This document shows positions 13,051 to 25,925 of a stretch of DNA of 64,000 bases, piece by piece; position 1 is the stretch's first letter; the number at the start of each line of letters is the position of its first letter. Source of the stretch: Siphlonurus alternatus. Lineage: Eukaryota > Arthropoda > Insecta > Ephemeroptera > Siphlonuridae. The stretch spans positions 10,361,431-10,425,430 of the forward strand of contig OX463784.1 in assembly GCA_949825025.1 (NCBI GenBank), written 5' to 3'. A program made the translations under genes and the position numbers. The notes under the pieces were generated by a model. The model saw nothing but the letters and a program-made list of their open reading frames with translations, was not told where the DNA came from and did no database searches.

Positions 13051-14764
13051 AATACCATATTTTTTAAGATACTTCATGTAATGAAATAATCTCGTGGTTT
13101 CAAGGATCGAACTCATGGCCATCTGATTACGAAGACTCATATCTACAAACCTCGAGTCAAGTTTCCAGTTTATGGCTAAAATTTATGCTTGAAGTAAAGC
13201 TTCAAAGGCTACTTATTCTTTAGAATATAAAGTTTCTTCACTCGTGCCTTTTTTTTAAAGGCCTGAATGAGTAGGCTGTTTTTTTCTTATTTTTCTCCTG
13301 CATGAAAAAGAAGACAAAATTTAAAGCTACGTAATCCAATAATTTTAATTCCATCGCATTCATAAACATTTCAACATTTTCACTAGCTTTATTTAATTCT
13401 CTCCTAGACTAACTTTTCCAACACTGTACTAATAAGTATTAAAAATTACAAAGGCAGCAAAATAAAGCTCGAACTTTAACAGGAAATTCATTGAAATTTA
13501 ATACTAAGAGCTCTATTTTTAGTGTATTGTTTTAAAAAAGTTCAATTTTAATTACACTATGTTATATATTTCAACTTCGTTTATATTTTAAACAATTGAT
13601 ATAACTGGTGCTATTTATATGAAATGTGGACTATTTTTACATTTTATTTGAATGTTATAAAGGACAATGCATATTTTAGAACGAATCAAATATGAAATAT
13701 GAGCCAATTGTTATTCAATTAAGTAGTGAAAAAACAATTAAATTTCAATTCTTACGTAATAAAATCGAAATAAAAACATTATATCAACTAACTGTTGTCC
13801 AATCGTCGCAACAGAAAATTTCCTCATTAATTATTAATTCATTTCATTGATTCATTGTTCAACATGCAACTATTGTCAGTTACGATAATTCTCTAATGTA
13901 AGGATGATACAGTAAAAAAGAAAAGTTAAAGATTCAAAATTCATGGTTTCAAAATTATTTCTAGCTCTTCTGACATTATCCTTGTGTCAATCAGGAAACG
14001 TGGAAACTTCAATCAATATGGTCGGACACACAAGGACACCAATAATATAATGAATTTTAACGTATTGCTTAAAAACAAAGCCAATAGACAACGTGCATAA
14101 TTTTTTTGTTGTATATTATTTGGATAGAGTACCTGGAGTTATGTGCTGTACGATTTTTTTCAACCCTCTATATTGACAAATTCTTCTATTTAAATATACT
14201 AACAAAGTTTCATGAAAGTTATCCATAGGGAGTTTTAAGTCAATTAAATGCTACAAAAACATTTGTTTGTAGTCAATGTATCGAAAGTTAAAGCAACAAT
14301 AAATAATTTTTAATTGGTCGTATAATTTGAGGTGATGAAAATGTTTTGACCTGGAATAATGCCAAGCTTTGGTGATTGTTTGCTGTTGTGTGTCAACAAT
14401 AAGAAAATTACATTGTTGAATGACGTTACAATATAGAAAACAAACAAATGTAATGGGCTGGAGAAGTGATATAATAGTCAGTCAATATTTATCATAGGGA
14501 ATCTGTTCGTAAATGAAGAGTAAAATAAACTATCTGTACATGGGATATAAGGTTCAAATTATATAATAAAAATATTTTTACTAATGAAATCACAGTAATA
14601 TAATTTAGACAGAATTAGCTAAAATAATAATAATTTGTTTATTATTAAATGTTACAATAAAAAACTGCACGAGTTTTTTTAATTGTATATTTGGATGGTG
14701 CACCTAAAATTATGCATTGTCCAAACTTCCAGATTTATTTAAACTCTATAAAGCCGGTATTACA

Positions 14765-14902
14765 GGTATTACATGATACAATTTTTGTGACTGTTGCATA
14801 CAATTTTTCCTTACAAGAAAACTTAACTCCATTTGCTTGTATGGAGATAAAATTTTCTTCTAAGGAAAAATTGTATGCACTAATTAGAAAAATTGTATAG
14901 TG
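14765..14902. repeat. Local inverted repeat (hairpin about 138 bp)
   Basis: TTACATGATACAATTTTTGT and GCATACAATTTTTCCTTA are mirrored by AAGGAAAAATTGTATGCACT and AGAAAAATTGTATAGTGTAA. This symmetry explains the two overlapping opposite-strand frames here, which are not genes. Confidence 0.65.
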
Positions 14903-17166
14903 TAATAAGGGCTTAACAGAAAGAAAAGGCAAGGAGGAAGGGGGGGGGGGGACGTTCTGTATACTTGAGTGTTAAATATTTACATGACTATGACGTCACA
15001 ACGATTTTAAGGTTGTTATTAGGTTCATGAAAATCTTAAATTTTTAACATGAACGTAACTCAAGGTATTTTATGCAATAAAAAATTCCTTGCAGTTTTGT
15101 CATTATTTTCATCTATTGAACTATTAATTAACGCAAACATAATTTATCAGCTATCTGCTTGAGTTTTATCAAGTTTTTATTAATGAATTTTTATTATGAA
15201 AAATCTAACTAGAAGATTATATAACAACCAGACATGCTAATTAATTTAAATTGATTAAACAATTACTTATACTGTCTTCTTTTTTTTAACTTGCTAAAAA
15301 TGTGTTGATAAATGTTTACATTAATTAGCGAGTGTAAGATAATATTTTTTAATTAATAAAAAATAAGACATTTGTTAATGGCAAGTCAGTGTAATAACAT
15401 TCGAGTTATGTCAATAAAATTTTAATTACTCTTACAGGCGAGCAAATCATAAAACTTGGAGCACGTGTTTGTCATTAAATCGATGTAAATGTTGCTTATG
15501 ATAATTTCTTAAGTAAGAAAACAGCGGTAAATAATTTCTGTAGCAATGAGTAATCTTTTTAATTTAGTAACTGAAATGTAATCGTAATAAGTGACGTAAA
15601 AAATTGTTTTTATTTATTTGTTATGAAATTAAAAACAAAAATATATAACATTTGTCATTATTTTATTTAAATCCAATATTAAATTTTTAATTTTACTTTT
15701 TATTTGTAATAAAAGAAATTTACATGCAAAAAAAATAAATTATACATTTATTAAAATGTATTCATTTATTATAATAAACTGCTTATTTTTAATATAAATA
15801 AATGTTAAAAGATTATTTACTTATTATTATATAATATTTTTAATGTGTAAATCTTAAAAAGTAACTCTCAACAGAGCAGCATGATTGTATGCATATGGAA
15901 GTTGCTATATTTTTATACATAAAATATTATATTATTAAGCGTGCCGCAGTACGCAGGTTTCATTTAATTAGTATTATCAACCAAGTCGGGCATTTAATTA
16001 TTGAGAGCGGTTAGTACATGCCTAATTAAGTGGATGTTATTTCTCCTTAAATTTGTCTCGAGTTCCACCAAGCAAAAACAATGAAATGTGTGTTCGGTTC
16101 TTTGGCATGCAGGTTTTCCACAGTTTCCTTAGTTAAATTTCAGCGAATTCTGGAACACGTAATAAGCCGTTTCTTTTCACTTATTAGCATTAAATTACTA
16201 TTAATTTAATTTATTAATTTAGCATTAACCGGTTCTAAATGATCGCATAAATAATTCAGTCATAAAAATGTCACTTGGAAATTTCCTTATACCAGTCACT
16301 CAAAGTTTGAATGCAATCTAGTGTAAAAATATCCCGCAGGCGAATTTATTGATTTTTGTTATAAAATAAATAGCATTTTTCTATCACCAAGAGTTTATTT
16401 TTCAAGCTGTCAGTTTTTCTTTTTAAATAAATAACATTTGCTCTTCATGGTTTGTTTGGAAAACTTGTGAATTCAATCAACAGCTTAACAAGCTTCATTT
16501 TATCAATGATTTTTTTTTTTTTTTTATTTCATTGTTTATTACATGATATTGTACCAGCCAGGGATATACTCTCCCTCTCGGCCGCTACAGAATACATATT
16601 GGTTCTTCAAGATTTTAAGAAACAAAAATTATAATTTTAACATAACCAATTTATAAATAAACATAATAATTTATATTTCAGCTATTATATCAGAAACGAA
16701 ATGCACAAAAGAAAGTGAGACAAAACAAAATTCATGAATAATACTAAGGAAACTACTTCTCATACAATCACCACTTTTATGATCATTATATGAAAGATTA
16801 TTTATTTATTTAATTTATTGACTTATCATTTTTTTTTGTTCTTATATTTTACTTTATCATTCTTATATTTTTTCCCCCTTAAACAAAGTACATAATATAT
16901 AATAGCATATTACATAGGACAAAAATTGAGGTGATACAAGGCTCAGACATCACCAGAACAAAATATGTGGCATATTACTTCATAAGAAAACAATATTAAT
17001 TGAAATATTATAATTATGTGAAAGAAAGAAACGTCAATCAATATACAATATAGGAATTTGCATGTTGGTTGAAATTGCTATATACTCCGTCGTACAAAAA
17101 AAAAAAATAATAGCATAGCTGGATGAAATATAGTTTTATATGTAGCCTCTTCACACGATCTCACAT

Positions 17167-17169
<3 letters not shown>
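14903..17169. other. AT-rich DNA without recognisable genes
   Basis: A G-run at 14941-14950 and A/T-rich sequence; nothing else supported. Confidence 0.6.

Positions 17170-17237
<68 letters not shown>
17170..17237. repeat. (TA)n microsatellite
   Basis: An uninterrupted AT/TA run of about 67 bases, located about 100 bp upstream of the LINE fragment at 17.35 kb. Confidence 0.95.
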
Positions 17238-17242
<5 letters not shown>

Positions 17243-17349
17243 ATATATAAATATCTATAAGAATGTTTTATTCTTACATGTCGTTAAAATAGCAAGGGCA
17301 GAAGTTAAAGTGAATGTCACTTGTGACAGCCCTACAACAGGATTCAGTT

Positions 17350-17985
17350 GATGCAATAACAAATATCAAACTGTCTTTTACAAACTGTCTTTTCAAAGAA
17401 AAGCTTCAAAATTCATATATGGGAAAAATTATTCTGCAGTTGCTTGCAATAAACTTATTTCTTTTAATTCTTTCTTGACCTATAATGATTTAAATTGTTT
17501 TTACAAGTGCCGTAATGGTATGAATGATCTTACCATAACGGATAGTGTTGTGAGTGGTCGTGAAATTCGTGGACAATCTGGTGTGGCAAGACTTATCCCT
17601 CCCAAAGTACGGACGTCACTTTACCAAAACGGCTTTGTATACCGTTGCACCACTCAATGGAATAACTTACCTGCCGATGTTAAATTACAGCCACCTTCTT
17701 CTTTCTCTTTATGTTTAAAGAGACATCTAATGAACATTTAATAATATTTTGTTTGACTAGGCCTCATGGGTCAATTAATATTGTGTATATTATGGATCAA
17801 TGCCACTTTTGTGTCATAGTGCCACTTTGGTGCTACAGTATTGGTCCTCACCCTAAAAATTTTCAAAAATGAGCTATATTTGTCAATTTTAATTTTCTTT
17901 TCTTTGTTGTTTTATTATTCTTTTAATTTTGTTGTAAAATATAAACATGTATTTATGTATAAATTGACATGGGTGAAATAAAATA
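17350..17985 (+). mobile_element. 5'-truncated non-LTR retrotransposon: RT C-terminus plus 3' UTR
   Basis: The frame is open from about 17350 to the stop after 17741, well upstream of the first ATG. It encodes the typical tail of a LINE reverse-transcriptase protein: a Y-N-D-L-x-x-F-Y-K-C block, an Arg-rich stretch with RTSLYQNGFVYR, then the W-N-N-L-P motif followed by a short SF-L-CLKRHL segment. This matches the C-terminal region shared by CR1/jockey-like elements. About 240 bases of T-rich 3' UTR follow, ending near an AAATAAAATAAAT tail at about 17980. No upstream RT core or endonuclease is present, so this is a 5'-truncated, dead copy. Confidence 0.75.
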
Positions 17986-19651
17986 AATACATATTAATCG
18001 CATATATACTGTAAATATAACATGACGCCATACGGGATAAGTCAGCAGCATTATTACCTTGTTCGTCTCTATTTTATTTTTTATTTTATTTCAATTAATT
18101 AATATTTCAGCTTTTATAGCAAAAAAAGGTTAACTTACTAAACTGGAGTCTGTTCATTACTTCAATTGTTTCCATGATTTATATTATATTGTAAATATTT
18201 AACACACCCAGTGCAAGCAATAATTTATATAACACTAGAGAAGTAGAGTATATAATATATCCTCTTTGATACATTTTATAGTTAATTTTACATTATAGAC
18301 GTATTAAGCGCTTATAACAGTTATAATTCTCAGACAGACCTATTATATTCCAGGCCAAACCATATCAAGACATTTATCATTACTGATACACGATTCTTTG
18401 TTGCGAGGTAGGTCAAAAGTATAATAAAATATATTTTGCTTATAAATTAATTTTTTAAAAGTAATTCATTAAATAAATACTCCAGTTTAAAAATGAATAG
18501 TAAAATATAAAAAAATAATAAAAATTTTAATTTTTAAAAAATTGAGGTATTTATAGTACTTGTCAAAATTTTTTGATAGTAAATTGTTATTTTAAATTTG
18601 GCAAATACCAGTAAATTAATTTTTATCATGTAAAAAGCTAGAAAAGCACTATTTTGAATTATATCATAGAATAATTACAGTTTGAGATAAAATCTTCAAA
18701 TAAATAAATAAATAAACAACCTTCCATTGAAAAAGCCATAATAATGATCCTAAAAGCACTGTCTTTTTTTGTAAATAATAATCTTGATGTGATTTCGGTA
18801 AAAAGAGTGTTAAAAACAAATAAAAAAAACATATTTAAACGTGTTTTTGTTATTTGTTTTTACAAGGTTGGTTAAGCGAACTTTTGTCGAGCCTCCCTCG
18901 CGACATCTCAAGTGAAAATATATTTAGAACCACGCGGCCTCACCGTGTTTTTTAAACAAATGAGATGGGAATAGAACATTCTTTATTATAAATAGTAAAA
19001 CAACTAACGACAAAGATGAAAGGTAATAAGTAGGTGTCAATTTTCACCTTTTAATAATTTGTTTAACTATAACTCCATATACAGCACTTCGAAAAATTAA
19101 TCCACGATTGATGTTTAAATTTGTTCGTTAATAACAAATTTTGGGTTGAATTGTAAAATTTCATCGCTTTTTTTTAATCTGGCACATCTATCTATACCAT
19201 TGTCATTTTTTTCTTACATCATTACCAATTTTAATTTTTTATATAATATATTCTTTTATGTTATTGTATTTTTAAAATGTTTTTTATTTAATTAATAAAT
19301 AAAATATTTTTACTATAATAATATTAACTGTGATATTTTTAAAATTATAAAATTATTGCTTGAATATATATATATATATTTTTTACAATCACAGTGAATC
19401 AATTCCCAACAATATGACAGAAATGACAAACTTAATCCGTTTTTTTTTTTTCTTCAAATCGAGAACTTTAAAATAATAACAATACAGAAATGCTTCGAGT
19501 GCGCTATTACAATGATATTTATAGAATAATACATACAATTACATGGCCTATGCATATTATATAAGTATTATAACATATTATTATAAACTAGTGTATTCTT
19601 GATCAGTTTACCATCATATCATATCATATCATATGATATGATCATATGGCT
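17986..19651. other. AT-rich DNA between two LINE fragments
   Basis: Nothing assigned. A GC-balanced patch at about 18865-18960 (CGAGCCTCCCTCGCGACATC) stands out but has no recognised identity. A CATAT repeat at 19613-19648 precedes the LINE copy. Confidence 0.55.
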
Positions 19652-20262
19652 TAATTTTTTATGGATCAAATGAGCAATCTATTTCAAGGCTATTTATAGC
19701 TCAAAAACGAGCACTGAGAACAATGTTAAGGTTTAAAAAGAGAGACTCATGTGTTACTCATTTTAAAAATAATAATATGCTCACATTACCATGTATGTAT
19801 GTATTAAGCTGTGCATTATTTAAAAGAAAACATTTCGAATTGTATGAACATCAAAACCATGTATACCAAACTAGAAATAAGGAGAAAACTGTTATTGTAA
19901 GTCATAAATCTGCATTATTAGAAAAAAGTCCACTCTACCAATCGGCAAAAATTTATGATTTTTTGCCAGCATGTATAAGAAAGATTGAGAGTGATAATCT
20001 GTTTAAAACGAAGCTTAAAGATGTACTTATTAAGAAAGAATTCTATTCAGTTAAAATGTTTTTTGCAAATAAACTCTCAGAACAGTGTCTTCAAGATGGT
20101 TAAAAAATGTGCAAGTATTTTATAGTGATATAAGACATTTCTTATGTTGATAATGAATTTTATTGTGTATTTTAAGGTTCATATGTTTATTTGTGACGTG
20201 ATCAATGTTGTATTGTACAACCAGTATCGAAATAAATTATTATTATTATTATTATTATTTAA
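19652..20262 (+). mobile_element. 5'-truncated non-LTR retrotransposon (RT C-terminus) with (TTA)n tail
   Basis: The frame opens upstream of the ATG at 19723. From 19660 it reads YGS..., then ISRLFIAQKRALRTM, the Q-K-R-A-L-R motif typical of jockey/CR1-like reverse-transcriptase C-termini, followed by a Leu-rich LTLPCMYVLSCALFKRK block and a final helical tail, stopping at 20101-20103. A short 3' UTR ends in about seven TTA/ATT repeats (20239-20260), a common LINE 3' tail. The 5' end is lost, leaving only about the last 150 residues. Its sequence differs clearly from the copies at 17.4 and 51.3 kb, so more than one LINE lineage is present. Confidence 0.8.
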
Positions 20263-20394
20263 TACTTTATATTTATCGTATCATTTTTGTTTATAATAAA
20301 TTAGGCAATTATTTCTCTTAGAATATTACATTATCTTATTAAACAATTATGCAATAAATTTTAATCAAGCTAAGCATCATCCGGTATATAATCT

Positions 20395-20560
20395 ACTTAC
20401 AAATTGTATATACTAAGCTTAATGTGAGCATTTTGCAGGCTCATCCGGTCTAGCAATCCATCACAACAGTTTCCTGAATGAGGGAACCTGGAAACCTAAG
20501 TCATGATCAATGGTTGGTAATTGAAAGAGGATGCCATCAATCACCTTCAGGATTCACCAC
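20395..20560 (-). mobile_element. Decayed 5S-derived SINE body fragment
   Basis: CTCATCCGGTCTAGCAATCC and TGAGGGAACCTGGAAACCTAAGTC match the body of the intact copy about 300 bp further right, in the same orientation. The 5S head is not recognisable. Confidence 0.5.
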
Positions 20561-20843
20561 AGAGGTAGTTCTTCAGCTTTATTTAGAAAAAATCCTCGTA
20601 ATCAGCAACCTTTGTAGACATGTAAGTATTTATAATAAATTATTTATTGAACACAAAAACAGTGTACAGAAGTATTAAGTATGTAAGTATTTGAATCATG
20701 ATAAAGGTAATTAATGTTAATAAAAACAACAAAAAAATTATGTACGCTAAAAATGAGGAAATCGTTCCTCGTTTTTAAAATAGGGGTATTATAACATTGG
20801 CACGCTAGGACCTTTAAGATGTGATAATCAATGAAAATATTAT

Positions 20844-21257
20844 TTTTTTTTTCTTTAATCAAACCCAAACTGGGTACTTCTACATAGACATACTAATTCC
20901 TCACTAAGTTTGAAACCCCGAGAACCTTCCGAAACCTATACCTTAGCGTTTCGCGGGCTCTTCCAGAACGGGGGCGGCCACGGCCTTACAATCCATCCTG
21001 TCATTTGCCTGCGACTGAAGGAAACGTGGAAACCTCAGCCAGTGTGGACGCTACAGCTTTTGTCAATGAACCGGAAGTGCAATGGTTCAAAGCCAGGGGA
21101 ACCACATATAGTGGAAAAGCGCAACGATTTACCCCTGGGTGGGAAACGTGTTTTTTGTTGAAAATGGTCACCTATCCAACTACTAACCACGCACGGCGTT
21201 GCTTGACTTCGGTGATCTGACGAGACCCGGTCAAGCGCACTGCGCCACACACCCACT
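20844..21257 (-). mobile_element. 5S rRNA-derived SINE, copy B, with 12-bp target-site duplication
   Basis: Same family and orientation as the copy at 33953. The 5S-like head lies at 21166-21230 with A box (AGTCAAGCAACG) and C box (GGTTAGTAGTTGGAT) intact, although the latter ends ATAGGTGACC. The tail again reads GTACCCA...GGGTTTGATTAAA and ends in an A-rich run. The flanking duplication TGAAAATATTAT is exact at 20832-20843 and 21258-21269. The close match to copy A and the intact duplication suggest fairly recent activity. Confidence 0.88.
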
Positions 21258-21819
21258 TGAAAATATTATCACCTCTATATATCCATCTACTTTGCAATTT
21301 TATTGAAGTCCCTTTAAGCTTCATAAATATTTATAATATAAAATATCATTAATTGAAAATGTTATGAAATGTGTTGTGTATGTTTTATTTAGGACAAAAC
21401 CAACAGTTGATTTAAGGCAAATATTAGATGTGATTCTCTGCTTTATTGCCTTTTAATCATGTTAAAATTTATAAACACACAAATAATGATTAGCTTTGAT
21501 ACAATTACTAAAGTTTGATTACAAAATTATAACAAAATATAATATAAAGTTAACTTTCCTCATATAGTTTTAAAGAAAATTTAATTATCATTCCATTATC
21601 CTGGAAGTAAAATTTAAATATTGTTTCACATACGCTCATAAATTTTATACTTAATAGTATTTTAATTTTCATATAAAATATTAGACATGATTGCATATTT
21701 AGGTACAGAGGAGGATCTCAAATTATTTGTTAAATAAATTTTATCACTATTTTGTTATCCTTTTTTAAAATCTTGATGTAAAACGCTGTTCTGTCATATA
21801 TAAGGCATGTAAAAATTAA

Positions 21820-22189
21820 AGGGACAGGAGACCATGAAAATAAGTATTTTTGAATTAAAAGTTACCCATTAACTGAGTATGAATACATGCCGCACGGTGG
21901 CGAGTGCCTCAGGGTAAACGCCCAGCGAGTAACTAAAGCGTGGATTGCTGACGTCAGCAATCACGAAAGGCAACATAGCTGCCTCTTCTCCATGGAACTC
22001 ACTCCCCCCTCCTCCCACCCAGCCATACTCAATGTGATGTTGCCTGTGCAATTGCCCTGCGGCTGTCTATATTTAATTAACTTTATAAATTCGGGGGATG
22101 GTTCGAAAACGGAAATTTACTCATTTCTCGCATTAACATAACTTACAGAAACGTTTTATGCATTCATGATTTCATTGTCCCATGTCCCT
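21820..22189. mobile_element. MITE with TTAA target duplication
   Basis: The ends AGGGACAGGAGACCATGAAA and TTTCATTGTCCCATGTCCCT are imperfect inverted repeats flanked by TTAA at 21816-21819 and 22190-22193. TTAA is the piggyBac target, but the AGGGAC terminus is not the usual CCC start, so the superfamily is uncertain. The 370-bp interior is GC-richer, with GGATTGCTGACGTCAGCAAT as an internal palindrome. Frames of 60-84 codons on both strands look accidental. Confidence 0.7.
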
Positions 22190-22814
22190 TTAATATACAA
22201 GTATAGGGGAAAATGTTATATTATTATAACTATATATGGCGTGTTTTTTTAGTGTTTTAAGGCTTTAAAAAATTCTGACTACAAATTTGATGATATGCGT
22301 TAAGGCGATATAAAAGCGTTAGTAGATTATATTAACGGAATTAAACAATATAAAATTTCAAATTTTATTTCTTTAATTAATTTTAAAAATATTGTATTGG
22401 CAAATAATATATAACATTTTTATATTATGTCATAGATGTGAATGATAATTACTAACTTTATCGGTTTATGAATGTTAGCAATTAAAATATACAAATTATT
22501 ATGCAATATTAAGCCTATTTATTATACTAAATAAAAACTATTGATACATGAAATAAAATTTCAGTGCTGGATTATTTGATATAAATTTTTTATCACATAC
22601 AATTTTTATTCATTTTAAATCAGGAAGCATTGAAAATCATATCTCTTTTATCTATACAATTTATGTCATACATATTTTTTTTTATCATATTTTTTCATCT
22701 CATGGTTACAATTTTTTTATATCTCTTTTATAACACTGAATTATTTATTTCCATTGATATCACACAATAGTTTGCATGCAAGTACAGTAAGCGACAAAAA
22801 TGTTAGATATGTAC

Positions 22815-23014
22815 AACTCTGGACACCACGAACTTTACTCTTGCTTTGTTTCTAGATATTACCACGTATCTTATGAAGGCGTGGTGAACCAAAACTCTTT
22901 TGATATTGGTAGACTGGGTGCTCTTCGTATATCTCCCAAATTTGCAAATTTGCATTTATTGAGACTGTATATTTAGTAAATGAGGCAGGAGTAACGTTCG
23001 TGCTCTCCAGAGGT
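22815..23014. mobile_element. MITE, 'CTCTGGAGANCACGAACGTTACTC' family
   Basis: The left arm CTCTGGACACCACGAACTTTACTCTTG mirrors the right arm CAGGAGTAACGTTCGTGCTCTCCAGAG (each continuing a few bases). The size is about 200 bp. Related termini occur at about 48665-48857, 30130-30150, 54430-54450 and 39515-39545. Confidence 0.65.
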
Positions 23015-25114
23015 CGTTAATTTAAAATTTTTACATTAATGTAGCCGACAGTTTTCAAGTCTAAGCAGGCAAGTCATTGAATGAGCGGGTATAAGAAGTT
23101 TAATGGAAAAATAAAAGGTAATAAATTCATGGTGACGACTAAAAGAAAAGGAAGATCTGACTCTCGAACTGTTGACTTTTAATAAAAAAAATTGTGATTT
23201 TTTGTAAATAAAATAAACAATGATTAAATAAAAGAAGTACAAAACTACCAACCAATTAAGGTTTCCACGCTTCCTTGAGTTAAAATTTATTACAAAAAAT
23301 ATCAAGTAGACAAGTTATACAGAGAGAAGGTTGATGAATATAACACTAACGTAAGAGCCTACTCTAAAACAATTATTTATATTCCTTATTCATCGATCTC
23401 TAAATTATTATTTATCAATGAAAAATGATAAACCACAGATTCTGAAAACTACTGAAGTGAAAACTACAATATCAAAAATTCTTATATATATAGAAAACTA
23501 CATAGGGATAATGGAAATTATTTTTGAAGTCATAATTCATAAAAGAAAGTAAATAAAGTACATAATGATAAACAAAATGCACTGAATCGTTAAAAGATTA
23601 ACCATACTTTTGTGCTATTGTGTACAATGTTATAGAAACTGCATTGCAGAGAATTAAAATATGTCAATGTTGAATTTTAATGTCCCTTCTTCAAAGTGTT
23701 TTGAATAGACTATTGTATACAAAATTGATAAATTAGAATTGTAAATTTATAATGAGACCTCTTTATTTTTTATAAGGTTGATTTTCTTACTATATTTTAT
23801 GCTACATTAGTCCCTATTGTCTAGAACTGTAACAATGTATTGATCTATTTGGTGTTAAATTGTTGGAATGTTTGCACGTAGCGTGAAAATGTGGCAAGTT
23901 TAGCGACTTATATTGAATTTTTGGAGTAGGGTTGCAAAAAAATTGTCCACAAGTTAACAGCAAGTGCTTACATTGATGATTTTTACTGAAGAATAAGTTT
24001 ACAGTAATTAGAAATTTTTTAATATTGTCACATTAACAATTTTTTATTTTAAATAAAAAATATTGTAATTTAAAAATAAATAAAGCAATTACTAAATATT
24101 TTGTTCATTGCATATTTTTTATATTTTAATTCATAATATTTAAAAATGTAGCTAAATAATTTACTTATTTTTAATATTATATTTTATTAATCAAATACTA
24201 GTTTAAAAGTACAAAGCATACAATGCAAATTTATCAAAGGTGAATAGGTCCATGAGTAATATAAATAATAATAAACGCTGTAGTGAAAGATTTTCCAAGT
24301 CTTAAAATTTGAATCTTAAAATTAAGAAACTCCCTAGAGGGATTTATTAATTCTTTTCTAATATTTTCATTACTATAAATCAAGCAGCAAATAGATATTA
24401 AATAAATATGGTTTCTAAAAGTAATTGAAGTTATTATTAACAGAGTGTAAAATGTCTGGACAAATTGACATTTACATAATACAAACTCCTTACTATGTAT
24501 TGAATTGAAATATTTATTTTTTGTTTCTTTACACGACAGAACATGGTGCATAGCTCTATATTTATATACTTCTATCATATTCAACTTAATTTTCCCCGTG
24601 TATATTCGGAATTAATTCCACTTCATTCATCGTTACAAACTGAGCATCAATGAATAAGATATTACAAGAACGGAAACAACTACAAAATATTAAAAGTGCC
24701 GGGGCTAGTGAACAACTCAGAAATGGAATAACAATTATAACAACAACGTTTAAAATACCAACAAAATCTCCCTTTTTTTCTCCTCTGCTTTATCAAAAAG
24801 CTAGTATAATATATAAAATTTCAGTATAATTTTCTCTGTAAATTATTATCTGTCATACTATGAAGGTCATGTTACATATTTACAAAAAGCTCGCACTAAC
24901 AACGTCAAAAATAATTACCCTATGCAACATGACGCCTAATTAACCAGACTGTGACGTCACAGATTCGGACAACAAATCAAATATCAAAGGAAGGGGAGAA
25001 GCTGGGGGGTAATGTAGCAGAAATTTCTTTATTGAATACTTTAATGACTAATAGATGACTGTGAGCAAAAATTTGCTACTTGTTTTCATGGCATAATTTA
25101 TAATATATATATAT
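23015..25114. other. AT-rich DNA without recognisable genes
   Basis: A short SINE-body-like stretch (AAGGTTTCCACGCTTCC) occurs at about 23259. The 116-codon minus-strand frame at 24234-24584 has no recognisable motif and AT-driven composition. Confidence 0.55.
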
Positions 25115-25370
25115 TTATATATAAATGAGCTTATAGGTCGAGCCGAAATAAGGATAAGGGAGGGAAAGGATGGTGGCCACGGCTTGTTACGCGTCCCAAC
25201 ATTCACTGAAGTGACACTGAGGACGTACCACTATAGGTTCTCCATGAAGCTTTATGGTCTCAATATAAAGAAGGACCTAAACAGAAGGTTATGGGAGGAT
25301 TCCATAGGCTTGCTGGAAACTGTTATATCATCTAACCTACTGATCCCTGTCTTCCTTATTTAATCCTTAT
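25115..25370. repeat. Dispersed repeat fragment of the same SINE-like family
   Basis: AATGAGCTTATAGGTCGAGC and AGGATGGTGGCC are shared with the fragment at about 49645-49715. The remaining GC-balanced 200 bases (to about 25370) are single-copy within the window. Confidence 0.4.
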
Positions 25371-25639
25371 ATTCTATTTTTCTAATTCATATTTTCTTTT
25401 TAAAGTTCATAATTTCATTCATTTTCATGTAAAAACAACCTCTCCAGGCAGTGGTACAATCCCTTAATTCTTTCATTTTTCACACACTCTCTTTCTCTTT
25501 GTGACAGACTAGATTTTAGGTAGTCATTACGCTGTAAAAAACAGTTTGTCACCTTCAAAATCATCATTACCTTAAATCCCGAGAATTAAGGCATCTTGGC
25601 AGGCGAATTTAGTTCATTAAAGCTGTTTTCAAGAGGCAA

Positions 25640-25925
25640 CATCGGACCTTTAACTAACTCAACGTCAATCATTGGAGTTGTTGGAGTATTATTGTTACAG
25701 TAAGGTCACGGAAGATCGTGTTAAATATTTGGATGGGTGACCAATTTCTACACATTCATTTTATGCTAATCTAAGAAAGGTAAATTGTAGCGCTTACTTT
25801 TTGAATAATTTTCGTAACTTGATATTAAACTGCTCCATTTATTTAATAAGATTTCCACGGTTCCCTCAGTCAAGGGACAAATTAGTGATGGACCCGTGAA
25901 ACAACAAGAGTTCTGGATTGGGGAG
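25640..25925 (+). mobile_element. Decayed 5S-derived SINE fragment
   Basis: A degraded forward copy. GTTAAATATTTGGATGGGTGACCA at about 25718-25741 keeps the 5S C-box region, and TTTCCACGGTTCCCTCAGTC at about 25853 matches the body of the intact copies. The sequence in between has diverged beyond reliable alignment by eye. Confidence 0.55.

Larger units (their letters stand above)
12061..14764. other. AT-rich DNA with weak exon-like and SINE-like traces
   Basis: A 55-base stretch at 12197-12251 starts with ATG, stays open and ends at a GTAAGT donor-like site. SINE-like relics lie near 13.0 and 14.0 kb. Nothing else stands out. Confidence 0.45.

Noticed and set aside
14691..14932. Opposite-strand overlapping frames with similar peptides
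   Set aside because: Explained by a local hairpin; the peptides resemble each other because the DNA is self-complementary.
20910..21256. Three overlapping frames on both strands in a GC-rich patch
   Set aside because: All lie within the 5S-derived SINE; open frames are incidental to its higher GC content.
21869..22141. Frames of 60-84 codons on both strands
   Set aside because: Inside the TTAA-flanked MITE; no recognised protein, and composition is driven by the element.
24234..24584. 116-codon minus-strand frame
   Set aside because: Ile/Tyr/Phe-rich composition as expected from AT-rich DNA, no motif, no supporting neighbours.
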